The notes below the pieces were generated by a model. That model ran no database searches. It worked only from the letters and a program-made list of their open reading frames with translations, and had not been told where the DNA came from. From an uncultured Collinsella sp. (lineage in GTDB: Bacteria; Actinomycetota; Coriobacteriia; Coriobacteriales; Coriobacteriaceae), in contig CATXXF010000039.1 in the NCBI GenBank assembly GCA_958403395.1, forward strand, positions 1 to 17,482: a DNA stretch of 17,482 nucleotides, given 5' to 3'. Both the position numbers and the translations under genes were made by a program. Numbering within the stretch: position 1 is the first letter of the stretch; each line of letters opens with the position of its first letter. Shown here in pieces: positions 7,245 through 15,161 of this stretch.

Positions 7245-8291
7245 ATGTTTTGCACTAAGTGTGGCTCCGAGATGCCCGACGGAACCGATTTTTGCACGAA
7301 CTGCGGGGCGCGCATGGGCGCTGCCTCTCCGGCGGCCGCGCCTGCTGAGCCCGCATCGATGCCGGCGGCAGGGATGCCTCCCGTGCAGAAGAAGTCACAT
7401 AAGCGCGCGGTGATTGTCGGCATGTGCGTGGTGGGCGTGCTCGTTGCCGGCGGTGCCGCTCTGGCGCTGACCGGCGTGCTGGGTCCGCTTGGGCAGGGCA
7501 ATTCATCGCAGATCACGGTGCTCGGGTCCGACGAGGGTTCGGCCGAGCACAAGGACAAGGGAAGCGCCAAGGAGAAGCCTGCCGCCGACGAGGATGAGGC
7601 GGATGAGCCCGAGCAGACCGGAAACAGTGTAAAGGTCGACCTCAACGACCAAGCAACTTATGCCGCGGCGAACTTGTTTCTGTCGAACTTTACGGAGGAA
7701 CACTTCGATCGGGACTGGTATCAGGCGGGCGACTTCGATTCGACTGACGGACTTTCTGATGACGAGAAATACAAGCTGGTCAAGTTTATCTGGTGCCATT
7801 TTATTGACAATGCGCCGTATCGAATCGAGAAAGGCGACTATGACAACGGTCACTATCAGCGCATGGCGACCGATGTGATTAATAGGGAGCTCAATCGCCT
7901 GACGGGTCTGACGCTCTCGGATGCTGACATGACCTTTGATAAAGGGTCGGGTGGGCAGATGCTTGCCGATTCGGCCGAAGCGCATGACGGGTACCTGTAT
8001 CTGAAGCAGGAATACGGCCAGGGAAATTACAACCCATCGTGTGCCATCGTTACGGGCGCGACGGACCTTGGCGACAACATCTACGAGCTCACCTATGAGG
8101 TCTACAGTGCTGGCGGTACGCTACTCCCTTCTGACATCCCCGAGAGCACCTACGGCCTGCCAAAGGACCAGTTCATCGCCGCAATTCAAGCGGATGCATC
8201 CAGGGGCCGTACCGAGACATGCACGGTCCGCGTCGCGCAGGGCGACGGCGCTCCGACCTTCACACTGCTTAAAATGGGCGTCTACGACTAG
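7245..8291 (+). CDS. zinc-ribbon, membrane-anchored protein of unknown function
   Basis: This encodes 348 residues from ATG 7245 (GAGGGG at 7229-7234, ten bases upstream). In-frame ATGs at 7215 and 7227 would only lengthen the N-terminus, and 7215 nearly coincides with the transcription start expected from TATGAT 7201-7206. The N-terminus is a four-cysteine zinc ribbon (C3, C6, C17, C20), followed by an Ala/Pro linker, one membrane span (about 55-77), a highly acidic and Lys-rich linker (about 95-128) and an extracytoplasmic domain of about 220 residues. That domain is rich in aromatic and acidic residues and matches nothing I know. Zinc-ribbon plus single-span proteins are frequent in Coriobacteria and Firmicutes and are thought to act at the envelope. 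It is monocistronic: a strong terminator follows directly. Confidence 0.85.
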   Translation: MFCTKCGSEMPDGTDFCTNCGARMGAASPAAAPAEPASMPAAGMPPVQKKSHKRAVIVGMCVVGVLVAGGAALALTGVLGPLGQGNSSQITVLGSDEGSAEHKDKGSAKEKPAADEDEADEPEQTGNSVKVDLNDQATYAAANLFLSNFTEEHFDRDWYQAGDFDSTDGLSDDEKYKLVKFIWCHFIDNAPYRIEKGDYDNGHYQRMATDVINRELNRLTGLTLSDADMTFDKGSGGQMLADSAEAHDGYLYLKQEYGQGNYNPSCAIVTGATDLGDNIYELTYEVYSAGGTLLPSDIPESTYGLPKDQFIAAIQADASRGRTETCTVRVAQGDGAPTFTLLKMGVYD

Positions 8292-8315
8292 GCTCGGCGT
8301 ATAGCTCATTCTGAT

Positions 8316-8347
8316 AACGCCAGACGGCTTGCCCGTCTGGCGTTTTT
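8316..8347 (+). terminator. rho-independent terminator of the zinc-ribbon gene
   Basis: A perfect 12-bp stem (AACGCCAGACGG 8316-8327, CCGTCTGGCGTT 8333-8344) with loop CTTGC is followed by five T's (8343-8347). It lies 25 nt after the stop codon. Confidence 0.93.
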
Positions 8348-8368
8348 GTTGCGGGGCCGGGCGTACGC

Positions 8369-8399
8369 TTGAGCCGGAGTCCTCTCCATGCGCTACCAT
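8369..8399 (+). promoter_or_regulatory. possible mfd promoter
   Basis: TTGAGC (8369-8374), a 19-nt spacer and TACCAT (8394-8399) lie between the two hairpins upstream of mfd. Both hexamers match four of six consensus bases. It is the best candidate in the only available gap, and would put the next hairpin inside the mfd leader. Confidence 0.3.
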
Positions 8400-8424
8400 G
8401 ACAGGCAACGAATTTGACGAACGA

Positions 8425-8452
8425 CCCGCCGAGCTTGCCTCGGCGGGCTTTT
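8425..8452 (+). terminator. terminator-like hairpin in the mfd leader
   Basis: CCCGCCGAG (8425-8433) pairs perfectly with CTCGGCGGG (8439-8447) around CTTGC, the same loop as the terminator 100 bp upstream, and runs into CTTTT. It ends 25 nt before the mfd start. It is either a second, tandem terminator or an attenuator in the mfd leader. Confidence 0.8.
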
Positions 8453-8477
8453 GGCGTTGCAATGCCGGAGGAACAGC

Positions 8478-11400
8478 ATGCTCATTCACCGTATAGCCGC
8501 GCAGCTCTACACTGCCGAGGCGCTGCAGACCGTCGAGGCCGGGCTCGATTCTGGCGAGGACGTGACGCTGGCCGTGTCTCAGTCGGGTCGCACGCTTATG
8601 GCCGCCGCCCAGTTTGCGCGTCGTCCGCGCCCCACGGTCTACATCGTGAGTGGCGAGGATGCGGCCGATCGCGCCGCACGCAGTCTGGCCGCCTATGTGG
8701 GCCTGGCGCACGTGTGTCGCTTTCCCGAGCGCAAGGACTATCCTTGGCGCGAGCAGGCGCCCGACGACGCCGTGGTGGCCCAGCGCTGCGAGGCGCTCGG
8801 GCGTATCGTGCGCGGGGACAACTGCATCATGGTCGCCTCGGCCCGCGCACTGCTGCGCTGCGTGCCGCCGGTCGAGAGCCACTACTGGGAGTCCACTACT
8901 TTTGCGGTGGGCGAGGAGATTCCTTTTGACGAGGTGCCGCAGCGTCTGGTAGGCATGGGCTACACCAATGCCGGCGCCGCCGACGCGCCCGGCCTGTTCC
9001 GTGTGCACGGCGACACCGTCGAGGTGTTTCCCGCGCAGGAAAAGGCGCCCGTACGCATCGAGTTCTTCGGCGACGAGATCGACCGCATACGCCGCATGGT
9101 GAGTTCTACGGGCCAGACCATCGGCAACGAGGACAGCATCGAGATCTTCCCCTGTCGCGAGCTCGCACTCACCGACGACGCCGTCCACAACATGCATGTG
9201 GCGCTCTACCGCGCCAGCCAGGACGACAGCAAGTTGGCGGCACTGCTCGAGATGGTGGATGCGCGCATCGTCACGCCTGAGCTCGACCGCTTTTTGCCGG
9301 TGATGTACGGCCAGACCGTGAGCCCGCTGTCGCATGTGAGCGGCAAGGCGCTCGTGGTACTGTCCGAGCCGCGCTCGCTGTTCGACGATTGCCTGCGCGC
9401 CTACGAGGATATCGAGGCACGTGCCGGCGAGGCGGGAGTCGACCGTCTGGACGGCCTGTACGTGCGTGCCCAGCAACTCGACTTCGGTTCCCAGCAACGC
9501 CTGAACTATGTGAGCCTCATCCGTGCCGGCGGTGCGGTGACGGCTGAGCTCAAGATTGAGCAGCCTGCCATCGCAGGCTCGGACAACCGTTTCATGACGC
9601 GCATCCAGGAGGTCGTGGGCAAGCGCTATGCCTGCGTGTTTGCCATTCCCGACCGCGGTGCGCGCGAGTCGATGGAGCTTACCTTTGGCGACGAGGGCAT
9701 TATCTTTGAGGAATCGCTGACCGCGGCGCCCGAAAACGCCGGCGCTATCGGCGACCGCGTGCGCGTGGCAGCGGCGGATTCCGCCGACCGTGCCGCACGC
9801 CAGGAGGCCCATGCTTCCATTCGCGAGCGTCGCGCCGATGCGCTCAACGCCCGCTCGCTCGAGGCGGGCGCCGCGCAGGCTGCCGCCGGCGCCGCCGTGC
9901 CCACCATCTCGCGCGGGCGCGTGACCTTTGTGGACGCTGCCCTGCCGCAGGGCGTGGTGGTGCCCGATGCCAACCTGGCCGTGTTCTCGATCGCCGACCT
10001 CAACGCCCGCATGGATGCCAACCGCGCGCGCAGCCGCCGCAAGGTTGACATTACGCAGATCACCTTCCCGTTTAAGCCGGGCGACTACGTGGTGCACGCT
10101 ACCCACGGCATCGCGCTCTTTAGCGAGATTGCGCGCCAGGAAGTGGGCGGTAAGGAACGCGACTACTTTTTGCTGGAATATGCCGATGGCGACAAGCTCT
10201 ACGTGCCGCTGGAGCAGGTTGACCGCATTACGCGCTATGTTGGTCCCGACGGCGATAAACCGCGCTTGACCAGGCTCAACACCGCCGACTGGACGCGGGC
10301 TACCAACAAGGCGCGCAAGAATGCCAAAAAGCTGGCGTTTGACCTGGTCGACCTGTATACGCGCCGCTCGTCGATTACCGGTATCGCCTGTCCGCCCGAT
10401 ACGCCCGAGCAGATCGAGATGGAGGAGAGTTTCCCCTACGACGAGACGCGTGACCAGCTGGAGGCTATCGCCGACATCAAGGCCGACATGGAGGCGCCCA
10501 AGCCCATGGACCGCCTGCTGTGCGGCGACGTGGGTTTCGGCAAGACCGAGGTCGCCCTGCGCGCGGCCTTTAAGTGCGTGGACTCCGGCCGCCAGGTCAT
10601 GGTGCTCTGCCCCACGACCATTCTGGCCCAACAGCACTACGAGACATTTTTTGAGCGCTTTGCCCCGTTTGGTCTGGAGGTTGAGGTGCTCAGCCGCTTC
10701 CGCACCCCGGCGCAGCAAAAGCGCGCGCTTAAGGCGTTTGCCGAGGGCACGATTGATGTGCTCATCGGCACGCACCGCCTGCTTTCGGCCGATGTGAACC
10801 CCAAGAACCTGGGCCTGGTGATCATCGACGAGGAGCAGCGATTTGGCGTGCAGCACAAGGAGCAGCTCAAGAATCTGCGCGAGCAGATTGACGTGCTCAC
10901 GCTTTCGGCCACGCCGATTCCGCGAACCATGCAGATGGCCACGAGCGGCGTGCGCGACATGAGCCTGATCACCACACCGCCCACCGGGCGTCGTCCCGTG
11001 ATCGTGCACGTGGGGGAGTACGACCCCGACGTGGTGAGTGCGGCGATTCGCCTGGAGGTGGGCCGCGGCGGTCAGGTGTATTACGTGTCCAACCGCGTCA
11101 AGACCATCGACGATGCCGTGGCACGCGTGCACGAGGCCGCGCCCGAGGCGCGCGTGGGCGTGGCACACGGCAAGATGAGCCCGCGCGAGGTCGAGGACGT
11201 GATGATCGAGTTCGCGACCAAGAAGATTGACGTGCTTATCGCTACGACCATCGTGGAGAGCGGTATCGACAACGCAACGGCCAACACGCTCATCATCGAG
11301 GACTCGCAGCGTTTGGGCCTGGCGCAGCTCTACCAGCTCAAGGGCCGCGTGGGCCGCTCGGCCACGCAGGCATACGCGTACTTTATGTTCCCGGGTGAGC

Positions 11401-12110
11401 TACCGCTCACCGAGGAGGCCACGGCGCGCCTGACCGCACTTTCCGAGTTCCAGGACCTGGGCAGCGGCATGCGCATCGCCATGCGCGACCTGGAGATCCG
11501 CGGCGCCGGTTCGCTCATGGGCGCCGAGCAGCACGGCAACCTGTCGAGTGTTGGCTTTGACCTGTTTACGCAGATGCTGGGACAGGCCGTGGCCGAGGCG
11601 CGCGGCGACGACGATGCCGGCGTGGAGGCGGCGAGCGTGGGCATTAACCTGCCGGCCGACTACTTCTTGTCCGAGGAGTATATGCCGGCGGTGGACCAGC
11701 GCGTGCTCGTGTACCGTAAGCTCGCGGCGGCCGAGGACCTGGAGAGCATCGACGAGGTGCAGGAGGAGACCGAGGCCGCGCACGGCGAGCTGCCGTTGGC
11801 GGGACTCAACCTGTTCAACCGCGCACGCATCCGTATTCGCGGTGAGCGCCTGGGGCTCGAGAGCGTCACGCTCAGCGGTGGTCGCATCACGTTTTTGGGC
11901 GTCGACGTGCCCAAGAAGGTGGCTTTTGAACTAAAGACCTGCTATGGCGCGGTGAACTTCCCCAAGAGCCGCAAACTGTCGGTACCCTACAAGGCGGGCG
12001 CCGGCGCGGGCAGCGGCCTGGGCCGCGGTCTCGACGCCAACGACGGCACCGGCCCCGTTGCCGCGGCACTCATGCTGCTGCAGCAGCTGGGCGCTAGTGA
12101 TGATGACTAG
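8478..12110 (+). CDS. mfd: transcription-repair coupling factor Mfd
   Basis: This encodes 1210 residues from ATG 8478, with GGAGG at 8467-8471. Mfd recognises RNA polymerase stalled at DNA lesions, pushes it off by ATP-driven translocation and recruits UvrA. Visible parts in order are: the UvrB-homology region (about 1-340); an Ala/Arg-rich variable stretch (about 435-475); the CarD-like polymerase-interaction domain starting FKPGDYVVHATHGIALF (about 531-590); and RecG-type helicase lobes. The lobes have Walker A GDVGFGKT (683-690), DEEQ (784-787), LSATPIPRTM (about 807-816) and QLKGRVGRS (about 954-962). The C-terminal UvrA-masking domain follows. All motifs are intact. It is slightly longer than E. 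coli Mfd, partly through a Gly/Ala-rich tail (about 1170-1210). The PAP2 gene follows after 56 nt with no terminator, so cotranscription is possible. Confidence 0.97.
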   Translation: MLIHRIAAQLYTAEALQTVEAGLDSGEDVTLAVSQSGRTLMAAAQFARRPRPTVYIVSGEDAADRAARSLAAYVGLAHVCRFPERKDYPWREQAPDDAVVAQRCEALGRIVRGDNCIMVASARALLRCVPPVESHYWESTTFAVGEEIPFDEVPQRLVGMGYTNAGAADAPGLFRVHGDTVEVFPAQEKAPVRIEFFGDEIDRIRRMVSSTGQTIGNEDSIEIFPCRELALTDDAVHNMHVALYRASQDDSKLAALLEMVDARIVTPELDRFLPVMYGQTVSPLSHVSGKALVVLSEPRSLFDDCLRAYEDIEARAGEAGVDRLDGLYVRAQQLDFGSQQRLNYVSLIRAGGAVTAELKIEQPAIAGSDNRFMTRIQEVVGKRYACVFAIPDRGARESMELTFGDEGIIFEESLTAAPENAGAIGDRVRVAAADSADRAARQEAHASIRERRADALNARSLEAGAAQAAAGAAVPTISRGRVTFVDAALPQGVVVPDANLAVFSIADLNARMDANRARSRRKVDITQITFPFKPGDYVVHATHGIALFSEIARQEVGGKERDYFLLEYADGDKLYVPLEQVDRITRYVGPDGDKPRLTRLNTADWTRATNKARKNAKKLAFDLVDLYTRRSSITGIACPPDTPEQIEMEESFPYDETRDQLEAIADIKADMEAPKPMDRLLCGDVGFGKTEVALRAAFKCVDSGRQVMVLCPTTILAQQHYETFFERFAPFGLEVEVLSRFRTPAQQKRALKAFAEGTIDVLIGTHRLLSADVNPKNLGLVIIDEEQRFGVQHKEQLKNLREQIDVLTLSATPIPRTMQMATSGVRDMSLITTPPTGRRPVIVHVGEYDPDVVSAAIRLEVGRGGQVYYVSNRVKTIDDAVARVHEAAPEARVGVAHGKMSPREVEDVMIEFATKKIDVLIATTIVESGIDNATANTLIIEDSQRLGLAQLYQLKGRVGRSATQAYAYFMFPGELPLTEEATARLTALSEFQDLGSGMRIAMRDLEIRGAGSLMGAEQHGNLSSVGFDLFTQMLGQAVAEARGDDDAGVEAASVGINLPADYFLSEEYMPAVDQRVLVYRKLAAAEDLESIDEVQEETEAAHGELPLAGLNLFNRARIRIRGERLGLESVTLSGGRITFLGVDVPKKVAFELKTCYGAVNFPKSRKLSVPYKAGAGAGSGLGRGLDANDGTGPVAAALMLLQQLGASDDD

Positions 12111-12166
12111 CGAGTCGACGCTGCAAACACCCCATTTGGGCACTCTGGTTCCATCGAAAGGAAAGC

Positions 12167-13030
12167 ATGTTCGGATACATCTATAAGAAAGATGTCGCCA
12201 TGATCGCGGTTGTCCTGTGTCTTTGTCTGGGCGCGGGCAGCTTCTTCGATTATCAGATCTCGAGCGCGCTGTTCAACATCGGTAGCATGTACGGTCGCCT
12301 TATCGAGGCCGCCGGCGAGCTGCCGTTCGAGCTGACGGCAAGCGTCGCGGGCGTCATGCTCGTGCGAGCGGTGCGTCCCGATTCCAGAGGGAGCAAATGG
12401 CTCGCCGTGCTCGGCATCCTCGTCAACGTTGGCCTGGCCGGCTACGAGATCGTCTCGTCCCTGAAAGTCGGCGGCAAACTCATCGCTGTTCAGTTGGTGC
12501 TGACGTTTGTGCTGGTCATCGCCGCCAACCTTATCGTCTATCGCCTCACGCGCACGACCGCGCCCGACGAACTCACACGCTGGGCGTTGATGGTGCTTGC
12601 CGTGTGGGTCGCTCAGGCCATTATCCTCAACGTGATCGTCAAGCCGCTGTGGTCGCGCCCGCGCATGCGCGTGATCGAGGTCACGCCGGGGCTCAATTTT
12701 CAGCCGTGGTGGGTGATCGGCAATCCCGACAAGTGGACCTATATCGCCGCCGGCGTGATCAAGGACGGGTTCAAGTCGTTTGCGAGCGGACACACGGCGC
12801 ATGCGGCGATCGGCCTTATGCTCGCCGGGCTTCCTGCAGCCGCCTTTAAGGAAAAGCCGTCGCGCCGCCGCGTGGTCTTTTGGACGGCGGCTGTGGTTGC
12901 GGCGCTCGTCGCGCTTGGCCGCATCGTGATCGGTGCGCACTTTTTGAGCGACGTGAGCTGCGGCTTTGCCCTGGTACTGGCACTTGAGTGCCTTGCCGCG
13001 CGCATTGCCTATCCCAACGGCGTACAATAG
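12167..13030 (+). CDS. PAP2-family integral membrane phosphatase
   Basis: This encodes 287 residues from ATG 12167, with AAAGGA at 12157-12162. There are about six hydrophobic segments, with the phosphatase signature in the second half. Motif 1 is K159-P-L-W-S-R-P-R-M, where the family usually ends in RP, so the last proline is replaced by Met. Motif 2 is FASGHTAH with S207-G208-H209. Motif 3 is GRIVIGAHFLSD with R252, the nucleophile H258 and D262. The family dephosphorylates lipid phosphates such as undecaprenyl diphosphate or phosphatidic acid at the membrane surface. The substrate here is open, with an envelope lipid carrier a reasonable guess. It sits between mfd and the threonine-aldolase-type gene; functional links to either are not evident. 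Confidence 0.88.
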   Translation: MFGYIYKKDVAMIAVVLCLCLGAGSFFDYQISSALFNIGSMYGRLIEAAGELPFELTASVAGVMLVRAVRPDSRGSKWLAVLGILVNVGLAGYEIVSSLKVGGKLIAVQLVLTFVLVIAANLIVYRLTRTTAPDELTRWALMVLAVWVAQAIILNVIVKPLWSRPRMRVIEVTPGLNFQPWWVIGNPDKWTYIAAGVIKDGFKSFASGHTAHAAIGLMLAGLPAAAFKEKPSRRRVVFWTAAVVAALVALGRIVIGAHFLSDVSCGFALVLALECLAARIAYPNGVQ

Positions 13031-13075
13031 CTCCGTTTGAATCATCTGGCCGATACCCGGTAAGAGAGGATTGCC

Positions 13076-14101
13076 ATGCTCGCGTTTAACAACGACTATT
13101 CCCACGGCGCACATCCGGCAGTGCTGCAGGCGCTCGTCGATACCAACATGGAGCCGCAGCCCGGCTACGGTACCGATGTACACACCGAGCGTGCCAAGCA
13201 GCTTATCCGCGAGGCCTGCCAGGCCCCCGATGCCGACGTGTTTTTTCTGGTGGGCGGCACGCAGGCCAACGCGACGGTGATCGACATGCTGCTCGCGCCG
13301 TACGAGGGCGTCGTTGCTGCTGAGACTGGCCACGTTGCCTGCCACGAGGCGGGCGCCATCGAGTTTGGCGGCCACAAGGTGCTCACCATCCCCGGCTACG
13401 AGGGCAAGATACACGCCGAGGACCTCGAGAACTATATCCAGGTGTTCTACGAAAACGAGAGCTACGAGCATACGGTGTTCCCGGGCGCCGTGTACGTGAG
13501 CCTATCGACCGAGTACGGCACGCTGTACTCCAAGGCCGAGCTTGCGGCGATTCACGCAGTGTGCCAGAAGCGTGAGATTCCGCTGTTTGTGGACGGTGCT
13601 CGCCTGGCCTATGCGCTGGCGGCCGATGAGTGCGACATTACCCTGCCCGAGCTGGCGCAGCTGTGCGACGTGTTCTACATCGGCGGCACCAAGTGCGGCG
13701 CGCTCTGCGGCGAGGCCGTGGTGTTTTGCGGCATGCACGCTCCGGCGCATCCCATTCCGCGTATTAAGCAGCATGGCGCACTGCTTGCCAAGGGCCGCCT
13801 GACGGGCGTGCAGTTTGAGGCTCTTTTTACCGATGGCCTGTATTTTGAGATTGGTCGCCAGGCGATTGAGACCGCTCAGGCGCTGCGTCGCGTGCTGCAC
13901 GAGCGCGGCTACCAGTTCTTCTTGGAGACGCCGACCAACCAGCAGTTCGTGATTCTGCCCAACGAGGACATGGCCCGCATTCGCGAGCATGCGGCGATCG
14001 AGTACTGGGAAAAGTACGACGATACCCACACGGTGGTGCGTTTTTGCACCAGCTGGGCCACGACGCAGGAGGATATCGACGCGTTGGCGGCTGTCCTGTA
14101 G
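13076..14101 (+). CDS. ltaE: low-specificity L-threonine aldolase-type PLP enzyme
   Basis: This encodes 341 residues from ATG 13076, with AGAGAGGA at 13063-13070. It is a fold-type I PLP enzyme of the beta-eliminating lyase/threonine aldolase group, which splits L-threonine or L-allo-threonine into glycine and acetaldehyde in the cytoplasm. Visible features are: start FNNDYSHGAHP; phosphate-binding GGTQAN (60-65); the ring-stacking histidine region GHVACHEAG (85-93); FVDGARLA (171-178) with D173 for the pyridine nitrogen and R176; and GGTKCGALCGEA with the PLP lysine K206. The length is normal. A TACAAT overlaps the end of the PAP2 gene (13023-13028) and could be its -10, although no -35 is visible. 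A strong terminator follows. Exact substrate preference is not readable. Confidence 0.9.
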   Translation: MLAFNNDYSHGAHPAVLQALVDTNMEPQPGYGTDVHTERAKQLIREACQAPDADVFFLVGGTQANATVIDMLLAPYEGVVAAETGHVACHEAGAIEFGGHKVLTIPGYEGKIHAEDLENYIQVFYENESYEHTVFPGAVYVSLSTEYGTLYSKAELAAIHAVCQKREIPLFVDGARLAYALAADECDITLPELAQLCDVFYIGGTKCGALCGEAVVFCGMHAPAHPIPRIKQHGALLAKGRLTGVQFEALFTDGLYFEIGRQAIETAQALRRVLHERGYQFFLETPTNQQFVILPNEDMARIREHAAIEYWEKYDDTHTVVRFCTSWATTQEDIDALAAVL

Positions 14102-14119
14102 CCTGATGTAATGACAAGG

Positions 14120-14163
14120 GGCCGCCCTGTGCCTGGGCTTGGCGCAGGGCGGCCTTTGCTTTT
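14120..14163 (+). terminator. rho-independent terminator after the aldolase gene
   Basis: A 14-bp stem with one G-U pair (14120-14133 with 14141-14154), loop TGGGCTT, is followed by TTTGCTTTT (14155-14163). It begins 18 nt after the stop codon and ends only 16 nt before the acetyltransferase start. Confidence 0.92.
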
Positions 14164-14179
14164 GAGGGAGAAGGGTTGT

Positions 14180-14770
14180 ATGACCGAGATGTCCGAGCCG
14201 ACAATTCGCCTGGGGACGCCCGATGATGCGCCGGCGTTGCTTGCCATCTATGAGCCGTATGTGCGCCAGACGGCGATTACCTGCGAATACGAGGTGCCGA
14301 GCGTTGAGGAGTTCGCCGGGCGCATCGAGCGTACGCTCAAGCGCTACCCGTATTTGGTGATGGAGCTGGACGGGCGTCCGGTGGGTTATGCCTATGCGAG
14401 CCCGCTCAACAGCCGCGAGGCATACGACTGGTCGGTCGAGACATCGATCTACCTGGCGCGCGATGTACGCCACGGCGGGCTGGGCCGCAAGCTGCACGAT
14501 GCGCTCAAGCAATGCCTGATCGCGATGGGCATCACCAACATGTGCGCCCTCATCGCCGTGCCGCACGACAAGGACGACGAGTATCTGACGCACAACAGCC
14601 AGGATTTCCATGCCCATATGGGATATCGCCTGGTGGGCGCCTTCGACCGATGCGCCCAAAAGTTCGGCCGCTGGTACGACATGTGCTGGATGGAGCTGGT
14701 CCTAGCCGAGCGCACACCCAACCAACCCAAACCAACCTGGTTCCCCGACCTCCCCAAACCTACCATTTAG
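14180..14770 (+). CDS. GNAT-family N-acetyltransferase, phosphinothricin acetyltransferase-like
   Basis: This encodes 196 residues from ATG 14180, with AGAAGG at 14169-14174; the longer frame from 14111 would start inside the preceding terminator. The beginning TIRLGTPDDAPALLAIYEPYV and the spread of conserved residues fit the PAT/MnaT branch of GNAT enzymes, which acetylate small amino compounds such as methionine sulfoximine. The acetyl-CoA loop is R97-H-G-G-L-G102. GYRLVGAF and WYDMCWMEL near the end are also typical of the branch. The C-terminal tail after residue 178 is proline- and lysine-rich, unlike the family. Its DNA runs into a repeat that begins at the last base of the TAG stop, so the tail may have been reshaped by repeat insertion. 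The actual substrate is unknown. Confidence 0.85.
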   Translation: MTEMSEPTIRLGTPDDAPALLAIYEPYVRQTAITCEYEVPSVEEFAGRIERTLKRYPYLVMELDGRPVGYAYASPLNSREAYDWSVETSIYLARDVRHGGLGRKLHDALKQCLIAMGITNMCALIAVPHDKDDEYLTHNSQDFHAHMGYRLVGAFDRCAQKFGRWYDMCWMELVLAERTPNQPKPTWFPDLPKPTI

Positions 14771-14795
14771 GGACAGGTTTATTTTGGCAGGTTTT
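14771..14795. repeat. left arm of 25-nt inverted repeat
   Basis: This arm, beginning GGACAGGTTTATTTTGG, is the reverse complement of 14910-14934 at 23 of 25 positions. It starts directly after the acetyltransferase stop codon. The inner part TTTTGGCAGGTTTT recurs as a direct copy at 14937-14950. Confidence 0.85.
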
Positions 14796-14812
14796 ATCTG
14801 GGCAAACGTTGC

Positions 14813-14858
14813 AAGCCGCCGCGAAGGATATGGATACCTTCGCGGCGGCTTTTGTTTT
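14813..14858 (+). terminator. rho-independent terminator of the acetyltransferase gene
   Basis: A perfect 15-bp stem (AAGCCGCCGCGAAGG 14813-14827 with 14837-14851) and loop ATATGGATA are followed by TTTTGTTTT. It sits inside the 25-nt inverted repeat. Confidence 0.93.
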
Positions 14859-14909
14859 GGGTGTGTATGACCCAAGGCGATTGCCTGCGGATATAACAAA
14901 ACCTCAGAG

Positions 14910-14950
14910 AAAACCGACCAAAATAAACCTGTCCTTTTTTGGCAGGTTTT
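14910..14950. repeat. right arm of inverted repeat plus local hairpin
   Basis: 14910-14934 is the right arm (ending AAATAAACCTGTCC) matching 14771-14795. It also folds locally: AAAACCGACCAAAA (14910-14923) pairs, with two mismatches, with TTTTGGCAGGTTTT (14937-14950). Such palindromic units next to gene ends resemble REP-type elements. Confidence 0.7.
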
Positions 14951-14955
14951 GGCTG

Positions 14956-14981
14956 TCTTGCGGTATCAAATCGCCGCAAGA
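14956..14981. repeat. 8-bp hairpin
   Basis: TCTTGCGG (14956-14963) pairs with CCGCAAGA (14974-14981) around a ten-base loop. No T-run follows. It is the first of three closely spaced hairpins, with AGCGT-TCGT-ACGCT (14987-15000) and CGTCCC-CTC-GGGACG (15015-15029) next. Confidence 0.6.
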
Positions 14982-15038
14982 AGTGCAGCGTTCGTACGCT
15001 ATTTTGACCTGAATCGTCCCCTCGGGACGCCTTGCGAG

Positions 15039-15161
15039 CTAAGTGAGTAGACTTTTTGGTGCAGGGCAAGCACAAAGCTTATTCGCTTTAGTAAAACCGC
15101 AGGTCACAGAGGTGGCTGTTTTGGGTGTGCTCGGCAGGTCGCGAAAAGTCTACTCACTTAG
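15039..15161. repeat. 18-bp perfect inverted repeat, 87-nt interior
   Basis: CTAAGTGAGTAGACTTTT (15039-15056) is the exact reverse complement of 15144-15161. The interior holds no gene but can pair further (AGCAC near 15069 with GTGCT near 15128). The compact palindromic layout of about 120 bp is typical of a small non-coding mobile repeat or a structured RNA. Confidence 0.8.

Noticed and set aside
8121..11168. 1015-residue open frame on the - strand opposite mfd
   Set aside because: It is the mirror of a GC-rich coding frame. It has no start signal, a His/Arg/Ala-skewed composition and no recognisable domain, while mfd on the + strand is certain.
13023..13028. TACAAT as the proven promoter of the aldolase gene
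   Set aside because: The -10 match is good, but no -35 lies at a suitable distance, so it is only mentioned with the gene.
12107..13471. 454-residue open frame on the - strand across the PAP2 and aldolase genes
   Set aside because: It spans two well-supported genes and their intergenic gap, with no protein-like features.
14111..14182. Earlier start for the acetyltransferase (ATG 14111)
   Set aside because: It lies in the preceding terminator, has no ribosome binding site and would add 23 residues encoded by the hairpin.
14512..15012. + strand frame running from inside the acetyltransferase gene into the intergenic region
   Set aside because: It starts within a real gene in another frame, lacks a binding site and reads through the terminator and repeats.
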